NCBI GenBank assembly: GCA_003017855.1
Contig: PYER01000008.1
Coordinates: 1-55,001 of the forward strand
Source: a filamentous cyanobacterium CCT1
GTDB taxonomy: Bacteria; Cyanobacteriota; Cyanobacteriia; Phormidesmidales; Phormidesmidaceae
Length of the DNA: 55,001 bases
Direction of reading: 5' to 3'
Notes under the pieces: generated by a model
What the model saw: the letters and a program-made list of their open reading frames with translations, nothing else
Told to the model about the DNA's origin: nothing
Database searches by the model: none
Shown here: positions 27,299 to 37,361 of the stretch, piece by piece
How positions within the stretch are numbered: the first letter of the stretch is position 1
Layout of the letters: each line of letters begins with the position of its first letter
Translations under genes and position numbers: made by a program

Positions 27299-27676
27299 AT
27301 GTTTGAATGCGTTGTTAATGTTGAACTCCCAATTTATCCAGGGGAAGAGCGGGAAATAACAAGTTATCGGATTGCTTCCTATGATTTTGATCCTGGCTTT
27401 CAGGTAGGAGAGAAAGTGCAGGTCAATGATGCGTCTTTCTTTCGAAACAAGCGCAATGGTAAGCGAGTTAGATCCCCTCAAGCAGAAAGGTTTAGCTTTC
27501 AAGCTATTGTCAAAGAAAGAACAAAAATCATCGAGCCAGATGTTCAATTAGACAGTGGAGAAGTCATAGACCAGCTGATTTCGTTGATTGTTCTGGAGGT
27601 AGCTGACAAAGAACAATTACCCGAAATTTCAAGAATTATGAGGGAGTTCGAAGCTAGCACTCAGACGGAAAGATAG
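27299..27676 (+). CDS. Hypothetical protein, AT-richer than neighbours
   Basis: A 125-residue soluble protein starting at ATG 27299 with TTGGAG nine bases upstream; the frame opens earlier at 27212, but that part is not protein-like. It is rich in charged residues and beta-type strands (ECVVNVELPIYPGEEREITS, then SYDFDPGFQVGEKVQVNDAS). Base composition is clearly lower in GC than the surrounding genes, suggesting separate acquisition. No family recognised. Confidence 0.5.
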   Translation: MFECVVNVELPIYPGEEREITSYRIASYDFDPGFQVGEKVQVNDASFFRNKRNGKRVRSPQAERFSFQAIVKERTKIIEPDVQLDSGEVIDQLISLIVLEVADKEQLPEISRIMREFEASTQTER

Positions 27677-27713
27677 AGCGGGCGATCGCATTTCATCTCC
27701 CCCAGAACCTGCC

Positions 27714-27737
27714 CCTGCGCCCCGCCAAGGGCGCAGG
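27714..27737. terminator. GC hairpin after hypothetical gene
   Basis: A perfect 9-base stem CCTGCGCCC/GGGCGCAGG with a 6-base loop, 38 bases after the stop at 27676. There is no T-run after it, so it is only a possible terminator. Confidence 0.35.
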
Positions 27738-27905
27738 CTGTCAAACCTGCTTTAGGTCTACGATGGCCAAAGATTGGCCTCGGGCCATCGCACCCAGCAA
27801 AGCTACCTCACATCGTTGATTGACTTGTCCTTCCGCATCTATTAGGTCCATAGCGCTAAACTAAAGGGACTTTGTGCCATTGCCTAGCTGGGGCCATTTG
27901 TCACC

Positions 27906-28517
27906 ATGACTCAAGCCATTGCACCACCACTCAGCTTTCTAAATTTTCTGGAGACAACGCCTGAAGATGGCAATCGCTATGAATTGGTCAATGGGGAGCG
28001 AGTTCAGCTGATGGCGACCCGTGCCCATGATGACGTGGCCGATTTTATCTACGACGCTTTTCGAGACCAGGTCAAGCGCGATCGCCTGAATTACAAGGTC
28101 TCGCGGTTTGCCTCGGTTAAAACCCGCCGCGATGATGGCCTGGTGCAGGGCCGCACTCCTGATGTCAGCGTGATTGACAAAGCCGTTTGGGCGGCTGACC
28201 CCAAAGCCTATGCCGCTTTAGAGGAACCGATTCAGCTGGCGGTAGAGGTTAGCTCAACCAACTGGCGCGATGATTATCTTTATAAACTGGCTGAGTACGA
28301 GGCCCTTGGCATCCTAGAGTACTGGATTGTGGATTACCTGGCGGTAGGGGCTATCCGCTACATTGGCTCACCCAAGACACCGACGGTTTCGGTGTACACC
28401 CTGATCAATGGCGAATATCAGCTCCAGCAGTTTCGCGGGGGCGATCGCATTCTTTCGATCACATTTCCAGAGTTGGCCGTGACGGCGGCTGACATTTTTG
28501 AAGCGGCTGGCCTCTAA
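27906..28517 (+). CDS. Uma2-family endonuclease-fold protein
   Basis: A 203-residue member of the Uma2 (DUF820) family, which has a PD-(D/E)XK nuclease fold and is greatly expanded in cyanobacteria. The family core is visible: RYELVNGERVQ at the start, RTPDVSVID carrying the catalytic aspartate, LAVEVSS carrying the glutamate, and YKLAEYEALGILEYWIVD. All key residues seem intact. The biological role of the family is unsettled. Stands alone; no partner antitoxin recognised. Confidence 0.9.
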   Translation: MTQAIAPPLSFLNFLETTPEDGNRYELVNGERVQLMATRAHDDVADFIYDAFRDQVKRDRLNYKVSRFASVKTRRDDGLVQGRTPDVSVIDKAVWAADPKAYAALEEPIQLAVEVSSTNWRDDYLYKLAEYEALGILEYWIVDYLAVGAIRYIGSPKTPTVSVYTLINGEYQLQQFRGGDRILSITFPELAVTAADIFEAAGL

Positions 28518-28752
28518 TATCGCGATCGCCACGACTAAGCGGAAATTTGGACGGCGGATCCGTTCGAGCAGGTGATGGGGAAACTGAGTCCGAAGATGCG
28601 ATCGCACAACTATGGCCGCTGCTAACAATGGCGCACTGACAGCAGCACTGATCAAAAAGCTCGCCCTGCAATCCTTAAAATAAACACGAAGCGCCTCACC
28701 ACCAGGTGCATCCCAGTTTTGCCAATGTCATTTGGCATCAAGTGTGGACTCG

Positions 28753-29361
28753 TTACATGGGGAAACTGCCTTCAAACCCAGTGGTGTCATGGGGAATTGT
28801 CTTGAGCAAATGATTGACCTCATCGAGTTCAGCGTCTTCTGGGTCAAAAGAGCCACCCACCCATTCGAGCATTTCCTCATGTTCTGGATGGTCGGCGGAT
28901 TGGATCGCGTCTAGAAAATTCTGATAGCCCCAAACGCCGCCACAGTCTTCGGGAGGGCAGGCGCGTTTGGCTTTGATGCAAACCGGATAGCTAGCCTCAG
29001 GGTCAGCGGGCAGCACCTTCTCACCCAAAATCTCATGCTCCCAAGAGTCGCCAAAGTCGTAGAGGTATGAGAACTTAAACCCTTCTCCGGCAATGACTTT
29101 GCTCAGTTTGACCTTTTGCTCGTCACGCAGACCCAGCTCGTCAAAGCCTAAATCAGGCATTGGTTGTCCGTCGTCAATGTCGCGAATGGTAAATGAATGG
29201 AGGTGGGAGTTAGTCCAGCCCATGGCGTGCTGAATGACCCAGTGCAAATGGCCCAGGGTGACATCGCTACGCACCTGCACCCGTCGCCAAATCGGTGGGC
29301 GAATGTCTCTGAGCGTGATCTTGAGTTGATAAACCGACTGAGCCTGCTTGCGAGGGGCCAT
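28753..29361 (-). CDS. Plasmid pRiA4b ORF-3 family protein
   Basis: A 202-residue protein of the pRiA4b ORF-3 family, related to the IS1096 TnpR-type proteins: VYQLKITLRDIRPPIWRRVQ, HLHWVIQHAMGWTNSHLHSF, YDFGDSWEHEI, and CPPEDCGGVWGY are all family hallmarks. Full length with acidic C-terminus. The function of the family is not established; it is often found on plasmids and near mobile elements. Stands alone on the minus strand. Confidence 0.9.
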   Translation of the reverse strand: MAPRKQAQSVYQLKITLRDIRPPIWRRVQVRSDVTLGHLHWVIQHAMGWTNSHLHSFTIRDIDDGQPMPDLGFDELGLRDEQKVKLSKVIAGEGFKFSYLYDFGDSWEHEILGEKVLPADPEASYPVCIKAKRACPPEDCGGVWGYQNFLDAIQSADHPEHEEMLEWVGGSFDPEDAELDEVNHLLKTIPHDTTGFEGSFPM

Positions 29362-29843
29362 GCTAGGTCGAGGGGGTAAATATCTCCTACAAAAGGTACC
29401 CCACCTATGCCAATGCTCCCGCTAGGCACGCCTCAAACACCGACCTGCGATGGTTGAAGACCGGCCCCAAAGGGCGATACCCAACTTTGACCACCCCAGT
29501 AGCGCCATCTTGCTCCTGTTGTGAGGACTCTGCAAAGGGCTTGATGATAGCAAGGGGGAAGCCCCGTGCACTTCGCTACCCCACTTCATAAACCCTGAGC
29601 ATATGTGCTCTGTGCCAGTAGGGTAAAAAAGTGGGCTAAGTTTGGCCTGTGTTGGCTTGTGCCAGTTTTCTCAAAGCCTGATTTTGCCGTTCTACCTAAA
29701 AGTCGCATCCAAACCTCTCAATTGACTTGAATGCCGTGTGTAGTGAGGGGTTCCGCAGGAGATGCAGCTGCGGCCTGGTTGCGGCGCGGGCAACTAGACG
29801 ATCTGCCATCACCGCAATCGCATAGATGCAGAACCCAGATTCT
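29362..29843. repeat. Non-coding stretch with two repeat fragments
   Basis: 29590-29681 is the reverse-complement partner of 19247-19340 (shared GGCTTGTGCCAGTT and ATGTGCTCTGTG). 29776-29796 is a TAGTTGC-family palindrome ending GCGGGCAACTA. No gene is supported in these 482 bases. Confidence 0.6.
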
Positions 29844-30599
29844 TTAACCTTTGAAAATTGGGATGAGCCAGGCCGCTAGAATACTACCTAGTAGGGCCGC
29901 TTCGAGGCCAATTAGAGCAGACCGGGACTGCCACCACCCAGACCAAGGTCTGGGCCAGTAACGTCTCCACCACTGAGCCACCTGCTGGGGCCAACGGATA
30001 GGACTGTCTTGGGTTCGGTAGCGCCACTGCACCATGGAAAGCAGCAGCGGTGCCCCCCCAACCTTGGCGTTGATCAGGAGGTGAAGGGCGATCGCCGCCA
30101 CCATCACGACCCAAGATATGAGATGAGCATAGTACCATCCATGAGTTAACTCTCCTTCAGGTAGCCATTTTTCATCCATCATCTTGCCGCTAAAGAGGGC
30201 AAAGGTTAAGGCTAAAAGCGCCAAAGTATTGCAGATTTGATTTAGTGTATACCACCAGATTGGCTGACCAATTTTAGTGAGCTTTGTCAGAGAGTTAGCC
30301 TGGATTAAGCGCCTTTTACCTGATCGAGAGGCATAGACTACAAAAGCCGGAAAAATCAGTAATGTCCACAAGCCAAAAGTGCCGTGTATGCCCTCAATAG
30401 CTTGAAATTTAGGCAGTGAAATACTTCCCCATCGGCCATCGTAGCTGTTGTAAGTCCAGAATGCAGTCAAGATGGCGGCAATCAGACACAATCCTGTTAG
30501 CCCATGCAAGAATCTCAATAGTAGAGGTTGATAGGGCTGTATTGGACTCATATCAATGCGCTGATTAATTAATAGAAAATGCGGATCTATAGACAACAT
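29844..30599 (-). CDS. Cytochrome b561-like membrane protein
   Basis: A 251-residue integral membrane protein with about five hydrophobic helices and histidines placed as in di-heme b-type cytochromes: LRFLHGLTGLCL, EGIHGTFGLW, THGWYYAHLISW and IALHLLINAKVGGAP. Such proteins carry electrons across or within the membrane and often serve as anchors for oxidoreductases. No periplasmic partner gene is adjacent. Start is uncertain: ATG 30599 or the in-frame ATG 30551 nearer the first helix; neither has a good ribosome site. Confidence 0.8.
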   Translation of the reverse strand: MLSIDPHFLLINQRIDMSPIQPYQPLLLRFLHGLTGLCLIAAILTAFWTYNSYDGRWGSISLPKFQAIEGIHGTFGLWTLLIFPAFVVYASRSGKRRLIQANSLTKLTKIGQPIWWYTLNQICNTLALLALTFALFSGKMMDEKWLPEGELTHGWYYAHLISWVVMVAAIALHLLINAKVGGAPLLLSMVQWRYRTQDSPIRWPQQVAQWWRRYWPRPWSGWWQSRSALIGLEAALLGSILAAWLIPIFKG

Positions 30600-30856
30600 C
30601 TAACACATTTTTAACTAAACGCAAAATATCTCATTAGATTTTGGAAAATGAATAAAAAATGAAAACTCTAGGGTTTTATTTCTCTTGGATAAAGCATAGT
30701 AATCGGGGCGGCCTGTCTATGGAAGGCATAAGCTTCACACAATGAACCCAGAGAGGATGACCTGCCGGAAGTTAGTCTGGGGGCGTCGGTAACAGTGATG
30801 TTGCGATAGGCTTGTGCTCAGTGGCCTTAAGCGTGTTAAGGGCAAGACAGAACGAG

Positions 30857-31028
30857 TAGTTGCCTGCCCGCGCAGCTAGCTCTTCTGGCTGACCCCACCC
30901 CCATACCACCAGGAGGCCCTGCGTAGCTGCGTGGTAATTTTCCAGCACCGCGCTGGACAAATTGTGGAACGTTTCACGAAAGAGGTGCCGAGAGAGCTTG
31001 TGATGCTGCTTTGAGGCGCGGGCAACTA
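30857..31028 (+). repeat. TAGTTGCC interspersed repeat, copy B
   Basis: A 172-base copy beginning TAGTTGCC and ending GGCAACTA, aligning over its full length to copies A (10951-11123, reversed) and C (40137-40290). It ends 46 bases from the stop of the NarL-type regulator. Nothing else in 30600-31074 looks functional apart from the promoter region of the cytochrome gene. Confidence 0.75.
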
Positions 31029-31074
31029 AACAGTTAAGCCAAGAATCAAGGCATTGCTATTCCCTAAAATTTTC

Positions 31075-31743
31075 CTAGGGCGAAACCAGACCTATCTGCA
31101 TCGCCACAACAACAGCCTGGGTACGATCGCGCACCTCCAGCTTTTGCAAAATGGCGTGGACGTGAACGCGCACCGTGCCGGGGGCGATGTAGAGGGTTTC
31201 GGCAATTTCCTGATTACTCTGCCCGGCGGCCATCAGCTCTAGAATCTCATGCTCGCGCTTGGTGAGAGTGGGTGAGGTCGTCAGAGCATTGGCAGAGGGC
31301 GGTTTTAGAGTGGATGACTGGAAGGCAGCTTGAATCTCCTGGGAGGCGATCGCATCCCACCAGGTGGCCCCTACGGCGACCGAGCGAATCGCTAGTACCA
31401 GCGCCTCGGCGGCAATGCCTTTGACGCAGTAGCCTTGGGCCTGGGCCTCGATCAATCGGGCAATTAGGGCGGGCTGGTTGTGGGAGGTGAGGGCCAGTAC
31501 CGGCAGGTTGGGGTGCTGCTGCTTGATCTGGCGGCAGGCTTCGATGCCGCCAATTCCCGGCAGGCCAATATCCAACAGCACCACGTCGAAGGGTTGCTGA
31601 TTGACCAGGGCGATCGCCGTTTCGCCGTCTTCCGCTTCGGCGGCAACATGCAGCGTCGTCTCCTGCTGTAGCCGGGTAGAGAGCCCTAGACGAAACAGCT
31701 CATCGTCTTCGACCAGGAGAATATCGATGGGCTGGTCAGTCAT
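31075..31743 (-). CDS. NarL/LuxR-type response regulator
   Basis: A 222-residue regulator. Receiver domain: E12/D13/D14, phosphorylated D58 in VVLLDIGLPGIGG, lysine in YCVKGIA. A LuxR-type four-helix DNA-binding domain follows (about 155-220): LTKREHEILELMAAGQSNQE, then IAPGTVRVHVHAILQKLEV. Its ATG overlaps the stop of the kinase gene by one base (TGATG), so the two are a cognate pair. It is divergent from the potassium operon and is the nearest candidate regulator for it. Confidence 0.92.
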   Translation of the reverse strand: MTDQPIDILLVEDDELFRLGLSTRLQQETTLHVAAEAEDGETAIALVNQQPFDVVLLDIGLPGIGGIEACRQIKQQHPNLPVLALTSHNQPALIARLIEAQAQGYCVKGIAAEALVLAIRSVAVGATWWDAIASQEIQAAFQSSTLKPPSANALTTSPTLTKREHEILELMAAGQSNQEIAETLYIAPGTVRVHVHAILQKLEVRDRTQAVVVAMQIGLVSP

Positions 31744-32849
31744 CAGGAGTTAGCGGCACGTACCATCAGGCTATTATCCTGCACCGGAGGCTGGGCGGGC
31801 AGCCGAAAGGCAAACACGGCCCCCTTGGGCTGGCGCGACTCAGCCCAGATGGTGCCGCCGTGGGCCTCCACGATTTGGCGGCTGAGATAGAGGCCTAGCC
31901 CGGTGCCCTTGGCCTGGCGATCGCTGTGGCCCTGGTAAAACCGATCAAACAGGTGGGCCGTTTCATCGGTGGCGATGCCCTGACCCTGGTCGAGCACCTG
32001 CACCAGGCAATCATCCCCTTTGGGGCGAACCACCACTTCTACCAGGCTGCCTCGCAGGGAATGGTGAATGGCGTTGGCAATCAGGTTGCTCAGCACCCGC
32101 TGGAGCTGGAGCACATCAGCCCTGACCCAGCAGGGCTGGCGAAAGTCGGATTCCCCCTGGTGCAGGCGAATACGTACCTGCCGCGAGGCCGCGAGGGCCG
32201 CGAGCTGCATGATCGTGTCCTCCGCCAGGGCGACTACATCGACCGCCGTGGGGTTGAGGCGCAGCCCCTCGCTGTCGTTGCGGTAGACATCCATCAGGGT
32301 CTCAACCAATCGCAGTGTGGTCTGATGGCTGCGGGTCATGATCGCGATCGCGCGTCGCTGGGCCGAGGTGACAACCCCAAACTGCTCAGTATCGAGAGCC
32401 TGAAGAGTTTCTATCGCTCCCAGCAGCGGCGTTTTCAGGTCGTGGGTTAGGGTCGAGACAAAGTCTTCCCGCATGCGGGCCAGCTGGGCTTGGGCCAGAA
32501 TTTGGGCGTGCTGGTGAGTGATGGCCTTTTCGTAGCGCTGAATGCGTTCGCTCAGCCATCCCGTCACCGCTAGCGCCAGAACAGTAATGGCCCGGTTGGC
32601 GATGGTCACCGTGGTAATCGGCTCTAGGCCAGGAATCACCAGGTTTAGCAGGGTAAGGGCAATGGCGATCGCTGTTACCCACCGTGTCGCCCCGCGCCCT
32701 AACCGCCCACTGGCCAGTAACACTGCCCCAATGTACAGATAGCCAAACACATAAGGAGGTGGCGTGCTGTATTCCAACCCAATTACTACAACAAAGAGGG
32801 CGGCGATCAGCCAGTGGGTTCGTTGCCAATTGGGTTTGAAGCGACGCAT
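31743..32849 (-). CDS. Membrane histidine kinase next to kdp operon
   Basis: A 368-residue kinase with about four membrane helices in residues 11-98 (HWLIAALFVVVIGLEYSTPP, then ITVLALAVTGWL) and no extracytoplasmic sensor domain. HisKA has H136 in STLTHDLKTPLLGAI; the HATPase has NLIANAIHHS and GTGLGLYLSRQIVEAHGG. Full set of kinase motifs. Located back-to-back with the K+ uptake genes, whose own KdpD lacks a kinase domain, so this pair may replace the missing KdpD kinase/KdpE function; that is inference. Confidence 0.9.
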   Translation of the reverse strand: MRRFKPNWQRTHWLIAALFVVVIGLEYSTPPPYVFGYLYIGAVLLASGRLGRGATRWVTAIAIALTLLNLVIPGLEPITTVTIANRAITVLALAVTGWLSERIQRYEKAITHQHAQILAQAQLARMREDFVSTLTHDLKTPLLGAIETLQALDTEQFGVVTSAQRRAIAIMTRSHQTTLRLVETLMDVYRNDSEGLRLNPTAVDVVALAEDTIMQLAALAASRQVRIRLHQGESDFRQPCWVRADVLQLQRVLSNLIANAIHHSLRGSLVEVVVRPKGDDCLVQVLDQGQGIATDETAHLFDRFYQGHSDRQAKGTGLGLYLSRQIVEAHGGTIWAESRQPKGAVFAFRLPAQPPVQDNSLMVRAANS

Positions 32850-33144
32850 ACAGGGGAGGGGGAATGGGGCACCGGGGGCAGGAGCGCTTAAACGTCAAAT
32901 TTTGAACGTTCGAACTTTCCAAACTCAGCCATTTGTCAATCTATTCTAGGTGTTATTTTGAGCTGACTGTCAGTATTTATATCAAATGATATATGTCGTT
33001 TATTGCTTGTCTAAACGCTACTATATCTGCGGCTTAGACAAGTCAATATAATTTCGCTATAAACAGCTTTCTATACCTTGTTTTTGCCAGGCAAAGCGTC
33101 AGAATAGAGTTGTTCTACGCATTGTTTGACAAGGAATTTTCTCC
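32850..33144 (+). promoter_or_regulatory. AT-rich divergent control region of kdp cluster
   Basis: Between the kinase gene and the kdp-linked genes. It contains a palindrome ATATCAAATGATAT (32979-32992) and a spaced inverted repeat CTTGTCTAA/TTAGACAAG (33006-33014 and 33034-33042), both plausible regulator sites upstream of 33145. The stretch is markedly AT-rich compared with the genes. Confidence 0.5.
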
Positions 33145-33387
33145 ATGAAGGCGAAGATCTTAACCTGCACTATCTATTTTCATAGTGTTCATCTAGGTAA
33201 GTCGCTTGAGGCAATCGAGCTGCCCGAGGACTGTCATTTCTTAGGATTAGTTCGAACGGAACGCTTAGTTCCTGCTCATGAAAATCCAGTCGTTCAAGAT
33301 GGGGATTCGCTGATTGCGATCGCCATGAATCCTTCGATTTCACCTGCCTTAGAGAATTTTCTGCAACTTAAGCAAAAAGTGGCCTAG
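33145..33387 (+). CDS. TrkA_C (RCK_C)-like small potassium-linked protein
   Basis: An 80-residue protein resembling a lone TrkA C-terminal (RCK_C) domain: GKSLEAIELPEDCHFLGLVR, then NPVVQDGDSLIAIA, the usual strand order of that ligand-binding module. In K+ channels and Trk/Ktr systems this domain senses small ligands and gates transport. It has AAGGA 9-13 bases before the ATG and lies 51 bases upstream of kdpA, so it probably heads the operon. An RCK_C module serving a P-type pump is unexpected. Confidence 0.7.
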   Translation: MKAKILTCTIYFHSVHLGKSLEAIELPEDCHFLGLVRTERLVPAHENPVVQDGDSLIAIAMNPSISPALENFLQLKQKVA

Positions 33388-33438
33388 GGTTGCCTGTTTT
33401 CTGATGCACCATTTTTTTGCCCTCAATTTTTGAGTCCA

Positions 33439-35160
33439 ATGCTGCAAGGTTTTCTTCAAATTGCTCTAATGTTTGCTGTTTTGGCCATTGTTGCACCGCT
33501 TCTGGGACGCTATATGGCTCAGGTGTTTCTCGGTGAGAGAACTTGGCTTGATCGAGTGGCTTCGCCCATAGAGCGGGCAGTCTTTGCGGGATCGGGCGTG
33601 CTCGATGGCCGCCCAATGACCGGCGGGCAATATATCCGCGCTGTGCTAATCAGCAACCTCGTGATGGGGATTTTGGTATTTGCCATCTTCATGTTGCAGG
33701 GGGTGCTGCCGCTAAACCCCACCAATCTGAATGCGCCTGACTGGGATCTGGCGCTGCACACCGCCATCTCCTTTGTAACCAATACCAACCAACAACATTA
33801 TTCCGGCGAAACTACCTACAGCTATTTTAGCCAAGTGGGGGCGCTGGGTTTTTTGATGTTTACCTCGGCAGCCACAGGCATTGCCGTGGCGATCGCTTTC
33901 ATTCGCGGGCTAACGGGGCGTCCCCTGGGCAATTTCTACACCGATTTAATTGTGTCAATCACTCGGATTTTGCTACCTCTTTCGGTAGTGGGGGCGATCG
34001 CCCTGGTCATCGCCGGAGTGCCCGAAACCTTCGCTGGCCCTGCTGTGGCGCAAACCTTGGAAGGTACTACGCAATATATTGCCCGTGGCCCCGTGGCCCA
34101 CTTTGAAATCATTAAAGAGCTGGGTGAAAACGGTGGCGGCTTCTTCGGCATTAACTCCGCCCACCCCTATGAAAACCCCAACAACTTCACCAACCTATTG
34201 GAAACCATCATTATGGTGGTGATTCCGGCGGCACTGATTCTCACCTACGGCATCATGGCCGGAAAACCGCGCCAGGGCTGGCTGATTTTTGGCATGGTGT
34301 TCATCTTCTACGCCGTCATGGTCGGTATTACCGCTGTGGGCGAGTTCCATGGCAATCCGGTGGTGAATGGCATTTTGGGCGGCCAAGCCCCCAACCTGGA
34401 GGGCAAAGAAGTCCGCTTTGGCTGGGCCTTGACGGCGCTGTGGGCCGTAACAACAACCGGAACTATGTGCGGTGCGGTAAACGGCATGCACGACTCCCTC
34501 ATGCCCCCCGGCGGTTTTGCCACTCTCTCAGACCTGTTTTTGCAGATCATCTGGGGTGGTCAGGGCACCGGCACCGCCTACCTGTTTGTGTTTCTGATTC
34601 TCACCGTCTTCCTCACCGGGCTGATGGTGGGCCGCACCCCTGAATTCCTCAGCCGCAAAATCGAGAAGCGAGAAATCGTTCTGGCCAGCATCATTCTGCT
34701 GGTTCACCCGATCGCCATTCTGATTCCGGGTGCGATTACCCTGGCCTTTCCCGAAACCGTTGGTGCCCCCGATATCGCCACTCTGGCCGGTATCACCAAC
34801 CCCGGCTACCACGGCATCTCTCAGGTGATTTACGAATATGCCTCTGCTGCCGCCAATAACGGTTCCGGGTTTGAAGGGCTGGTAGACGACACCCCCTGGT
34901 GGAACCTCAGCACCAGCTTCTCGCTCCTGGTTGGCCGCTACGTCCCCATCGCCGCGTTGGTCTACCTGGCTGACAGCATGGCCCACAAGCAACCGGTTCC
35001 TGAAACCGCAGGCACCCTGCACACCGATACGTTTTTGTTTACCGGCGTCACCGCAGGCACCATCGTTATTCTCGGTGCGCTGACCTTCCTGCCGGTGTTG
35101 GTGCTGGGGCCGGTGGCGGAGGGGTTTGCGATCGTCCAGGCGGCCCTCGGACTGAGCTAA
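33439..35160 (+). CDS. kdpA: Potassium-transporting ATPase subunit KdpA
   Basis: A 573-residue polytopic membrane protein, the K+-binding channel subunit of the KdpFABC pump. The selectivity-filter-like loops of the family are visible: [52 protein letters not shown] (written in part) and [12 protein letters not shown]. About ten hydrophobic helices span the length. ATG 33439 is chosen over the TTG at 33430; neither has an evident ribosome site. Followed after 49 bases by kdpB. Confidence 0.96.
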   Translation: MLQGFLQIALMFAVLAIVAPLLGRYMAQVFLGERTWLDRVASPIERAVFAGSGVLDGRPMTGGQYIRAVLISNLVMGILVFAIFMLQGVLPLNPTNLNAPDWDLALHTAISFVTNTNQQHYSGETTYSYFSQVGALGFLMFTSAATGIAVAIAFIRGLTGRPLGNFYTDLIVSITRILLPLSVVGAIALVIAGVPETFAGPAVAQTLEGTTQYIARGPVAHFEIIKELGENGGGFFGINSAHPYENPNNFTNLLETIIMVVIPAALILTYGIMAGKPRQGWLIFGMVFIFYAVMVGITAVGEFHGNPVVNGILGGQAPNLEGKEVRFGWALTALWAVTTTGTMCGAVNGMHDSLMPPGGFATLSDLFLQIIWGGQGTGTAYLFVFLILTVFLTGLMVGRTPEFLSRKIEKREIVLASIILLVHPIAILIPGAITLAFPETVGAPDIATLAGITNPGYHGISQVIYEYASAAANNGSGFEGLVDDTPWWNLSTSFSLLVGRYVPIAALVYLADSMAHKQPVPETAGTLHTDTFLFTGVTAGTIVILGALTFLPVLVLGPVAEGFAIVQAALGLS

Positions 35161-35209
35161 CAATTTTTGCTTGAATCTCCAGCCTTTTTGAACTTCCTAG
35201 AGTTAATCT

Positions 35210-37306
35210 ATGACTGCTCAACAAACTGAAACGGCTACCCACCAGCCTGGCGGGTCTCGTGAAACTCGCCGCCATACCCCTAAAGTGAACACCTCTGGTC
35301 TTTACCAGCGCGCCTTTGGCCAGGCCTTTGCCAAGCTCGACCCCCGCGTCATGGTAAAAAACCCGGTCATGTTTGTGGTCTGGGTTGGCACCATCATCAC
35401 GGCCATTCTGACGGTCAACCCGTTTATCTTTGGCCCCGTACAGGACACCAGCCCCCGGCTGTTTAACGGCCTGGTGACGCTGATTCTGTTTTTTACCCTG
35501 GTGTTTGCCAACTTTGCCGAGGCGGTGGCCGAGGGCCGAGGGAAGGCCCAGGCTGATGCCCTGCGCTCCACCAAGTCGGAGACCACAGCCCGTCGCCTGC
35601 GCCCTAACGGCTCCGTTGAGGAGGTCAGCTCGACTCAGCTGCACCGGGGCGATCGCATCAAAGTAATCGCGGGCGATGTGATTCCGGTCGATGGTGAAGT
35701 GATTGAAGGCGTGGCTTCGGTCGATGAATCGGCGATTACCGGAGAATCGGCTCCGGTGCTGAAAGAGCCCGGCTCTGACGTGGCCAGCTCGGTCACGGGC
35801 GGCACCCGTATTCTGTCCGACGAGCTGACCATCCACGTCACCGCTGACCCCGGCAAGGGCTTCCTCGATCGCATGATTGCCCTGGTAGAAGGGGCCGAAC
35901 GCACCAAGACCCCTAACGAAATTGCCCTGACGGTGCTGCTGGCGGTGCTCACCCTGGTGTTCCTGATTGTGGTGGCCACAATTCCCACCCCGGCCAGCTA
36001 CGTCAATAGTCCAGTGGGCATTACCATTCTGATCGCGCTGCTGGTGGCGCTGATTCCGACCACCATTGGGGGTTTACTGAGCGCGATCGGCATCGCCGGT
36101 ATGGACCGGGTGGCGCAGTTCAACGTGGTGGCGACTTCTGGTCGGGCGGTGGAAGCCTGCGGCGACATCAATACTCTGGTGCTCGACAAAACCGGCACCA
36201 TCACATTGGGGAACCGTCTGGCGGAAGAATTCATTCCCCTCAACGGGCACTCAATGCAGGATGTGGCGGCGATCGCCCTGGCTGCCAGCGTGTTCGACAC
36301 CACCCCCGAGGGCAAATCCATCGTGCGACTGGCCGAAAAGCTGGGAGCACAGGTTGACTTCAACACCAATCGGGCCGAAGCCGTCGAATTTTCGGCCCGC
36401 ACCCGCATGAGCGGCACCGACCTGCCCTCCGGTGAAGAGGTGCGCAAGGGAGCCGTCGATGCGATTCGAGGCTTTGTGCGATCGCGGGGCGGACAGGCTC
36501 CGGCAGAACTCGAAGCGGCCTTTACCCGCGTTTCGGAGCTGGGCGGCACGCCCCTGGCCGTTTGCCGCAACGAAGATATCTACGGGGTGATCTACCTCAA
36601 AGACATCATCAAACCCGGCATTCACGAACGGTTTGACCAACTCCGCCGCATGGGGGTACGCACGGTGATGCTGACCGGCGACAATCGCATCACCGCCTCC
36701 GTGATTGCCAAAGAAGCCGGAGTCGATGACTTCGTGGCCGAAGCCACCCCCGAAGACAAGATTCAGGTGATCCAGGCCGAGCAGGCCAAGGGCAAGCTGG
36801 TGGCGATGACCGGCGACGGCACCAACGACGCCCCCGCCCTGGCCCAGGCCAACGTCGGCGTAGCGATGAACTCTGGCACCCAGGCGGCCAAAGAAGCCGC
36901 CAACATGGTTGACCTCGACTCTGACCCCACCAAGCTGATCGACCTAGTCACCATCGGTAAGCAGCTCCTGATTACGCGGGGGGCGCTGACCACCTTCTCC
37001 ATCGCCAACGACATCGCCAAATACTTCGCCATCATCCCGGCTATGTTTGCCGCCGCTGGCATCGGTGCCCTCAACGTCATGGGCCTGAACAGCCCCCAGT
37101 CGGCGGTGCTCTCGGCCCTGATCTACAACGCGCTGATTATTCCGGCGCTGATTCCTCTGGCCCTTAAAGGGGTTAAGTTCCGCCCGCTGACCGCCAACCA
37201 GCTCCTGCAGCGCAACATGCTGATTTTCGGCCTAGGTGGCGTCATCGCCCCCTTCATCGCCATTAAGGTAATTGACCTGATTGTGGGAGGCGTGGGGCTG
37301 GCCTAG
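35210..37306 (+). CDS. kdpB: Potassium-transporting ATPase catalytic subunit KdpB
   Basis: A 698-residue P-type ATPase that hydrolyses ATP to energise K+ uptake through KdpA. Phosphorylated D326 in [13 protein letters not shown], the actuator TGES loop (AITGESAPV), and the hinge [20 protein letters not shown] are intact. Membrane helices flank residues about 50-95, 240-300 and 610-690. Standard family length. Gene order kdpA-kdpB is conserved; the next genes are a TPR protein and a KdpF-like protein rather than kdpC directly. Confidence 0.97.
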   Translation: MTAQQTETATHQPGGSRETRRHTPKVNTSGLYQRAFGQAFAKLDPRVMVKNPVMFVVWVGTIITAILTVNPFIFGPVQDTSPRLFNGLVTLILFFTLVFANFAEAVAEGRGKAQADALRSTKSETTARRLRPNGSVEEVSSTQLHRGDRIKVIAGDVIPVDGEVIEGVASVDESAITGESAPVLKEPGSDVASSVTGGTRILSDELTIHVTADPGKGFLDRMIALVEGAERTKTPNEIALTVLLAVLTLVFLIVVATIPTPASYVNSPVGITILIALLVALIPTTIGGLLSAIGIAGMDRVAQFNVVATSGRAVEACGDINTLVLDKTGTITLGNRLAEEFIPLNGHSMQDVAAIALAASVFDTTPEGKSIVRLAEKLGAQVDFNTNRAEAVEFSARTRMSGTDLPSGEEVRKGAVDAIRGFVRSRGGQAPAELEAAFTRVSELGGTPLAVCRNEDIYGVIYLKDIIKPGIHERFDQLRRMGVRTVMLTGDNRITASVIAKEAGVDDFVAEATPEDKIQVIQAEQAKGKLVAMTGDGTNDAPALAQANVGVAMNSGTQAAKEAANMVDLDSDPTKLIDLVTIGKQLLITRGALTTFSIANDIAKYFAIIPAMFAAAGIGALNVMGLNSPQSAVLSALIYNALIIPALIPLALKGVKFRPLTANQLLQRNMLIFGLGGVIAPFIAIKVIDLIVGGVGLA

Positions 37307-37361
37307 CCCAACTATGAACCTTTTAGCGATCGCATCAACTGGACTTAAGAGCTTACGAAGC

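Noticed and set aside
34528-35163. 211-residue minus-strand frame opposite kdpA
   Set aside because: Repeated Gly/Asn/Gln composition from mirrored membrane-protein codons; no start signal.
35066-35836. 256-residue minus-strand frame across kdpA/kdpB
   Set aside because: Antisense to two strongly conserved genes; composition (Arg/Gly/Gln-rich) is that of a mirrored GC-rich gene.
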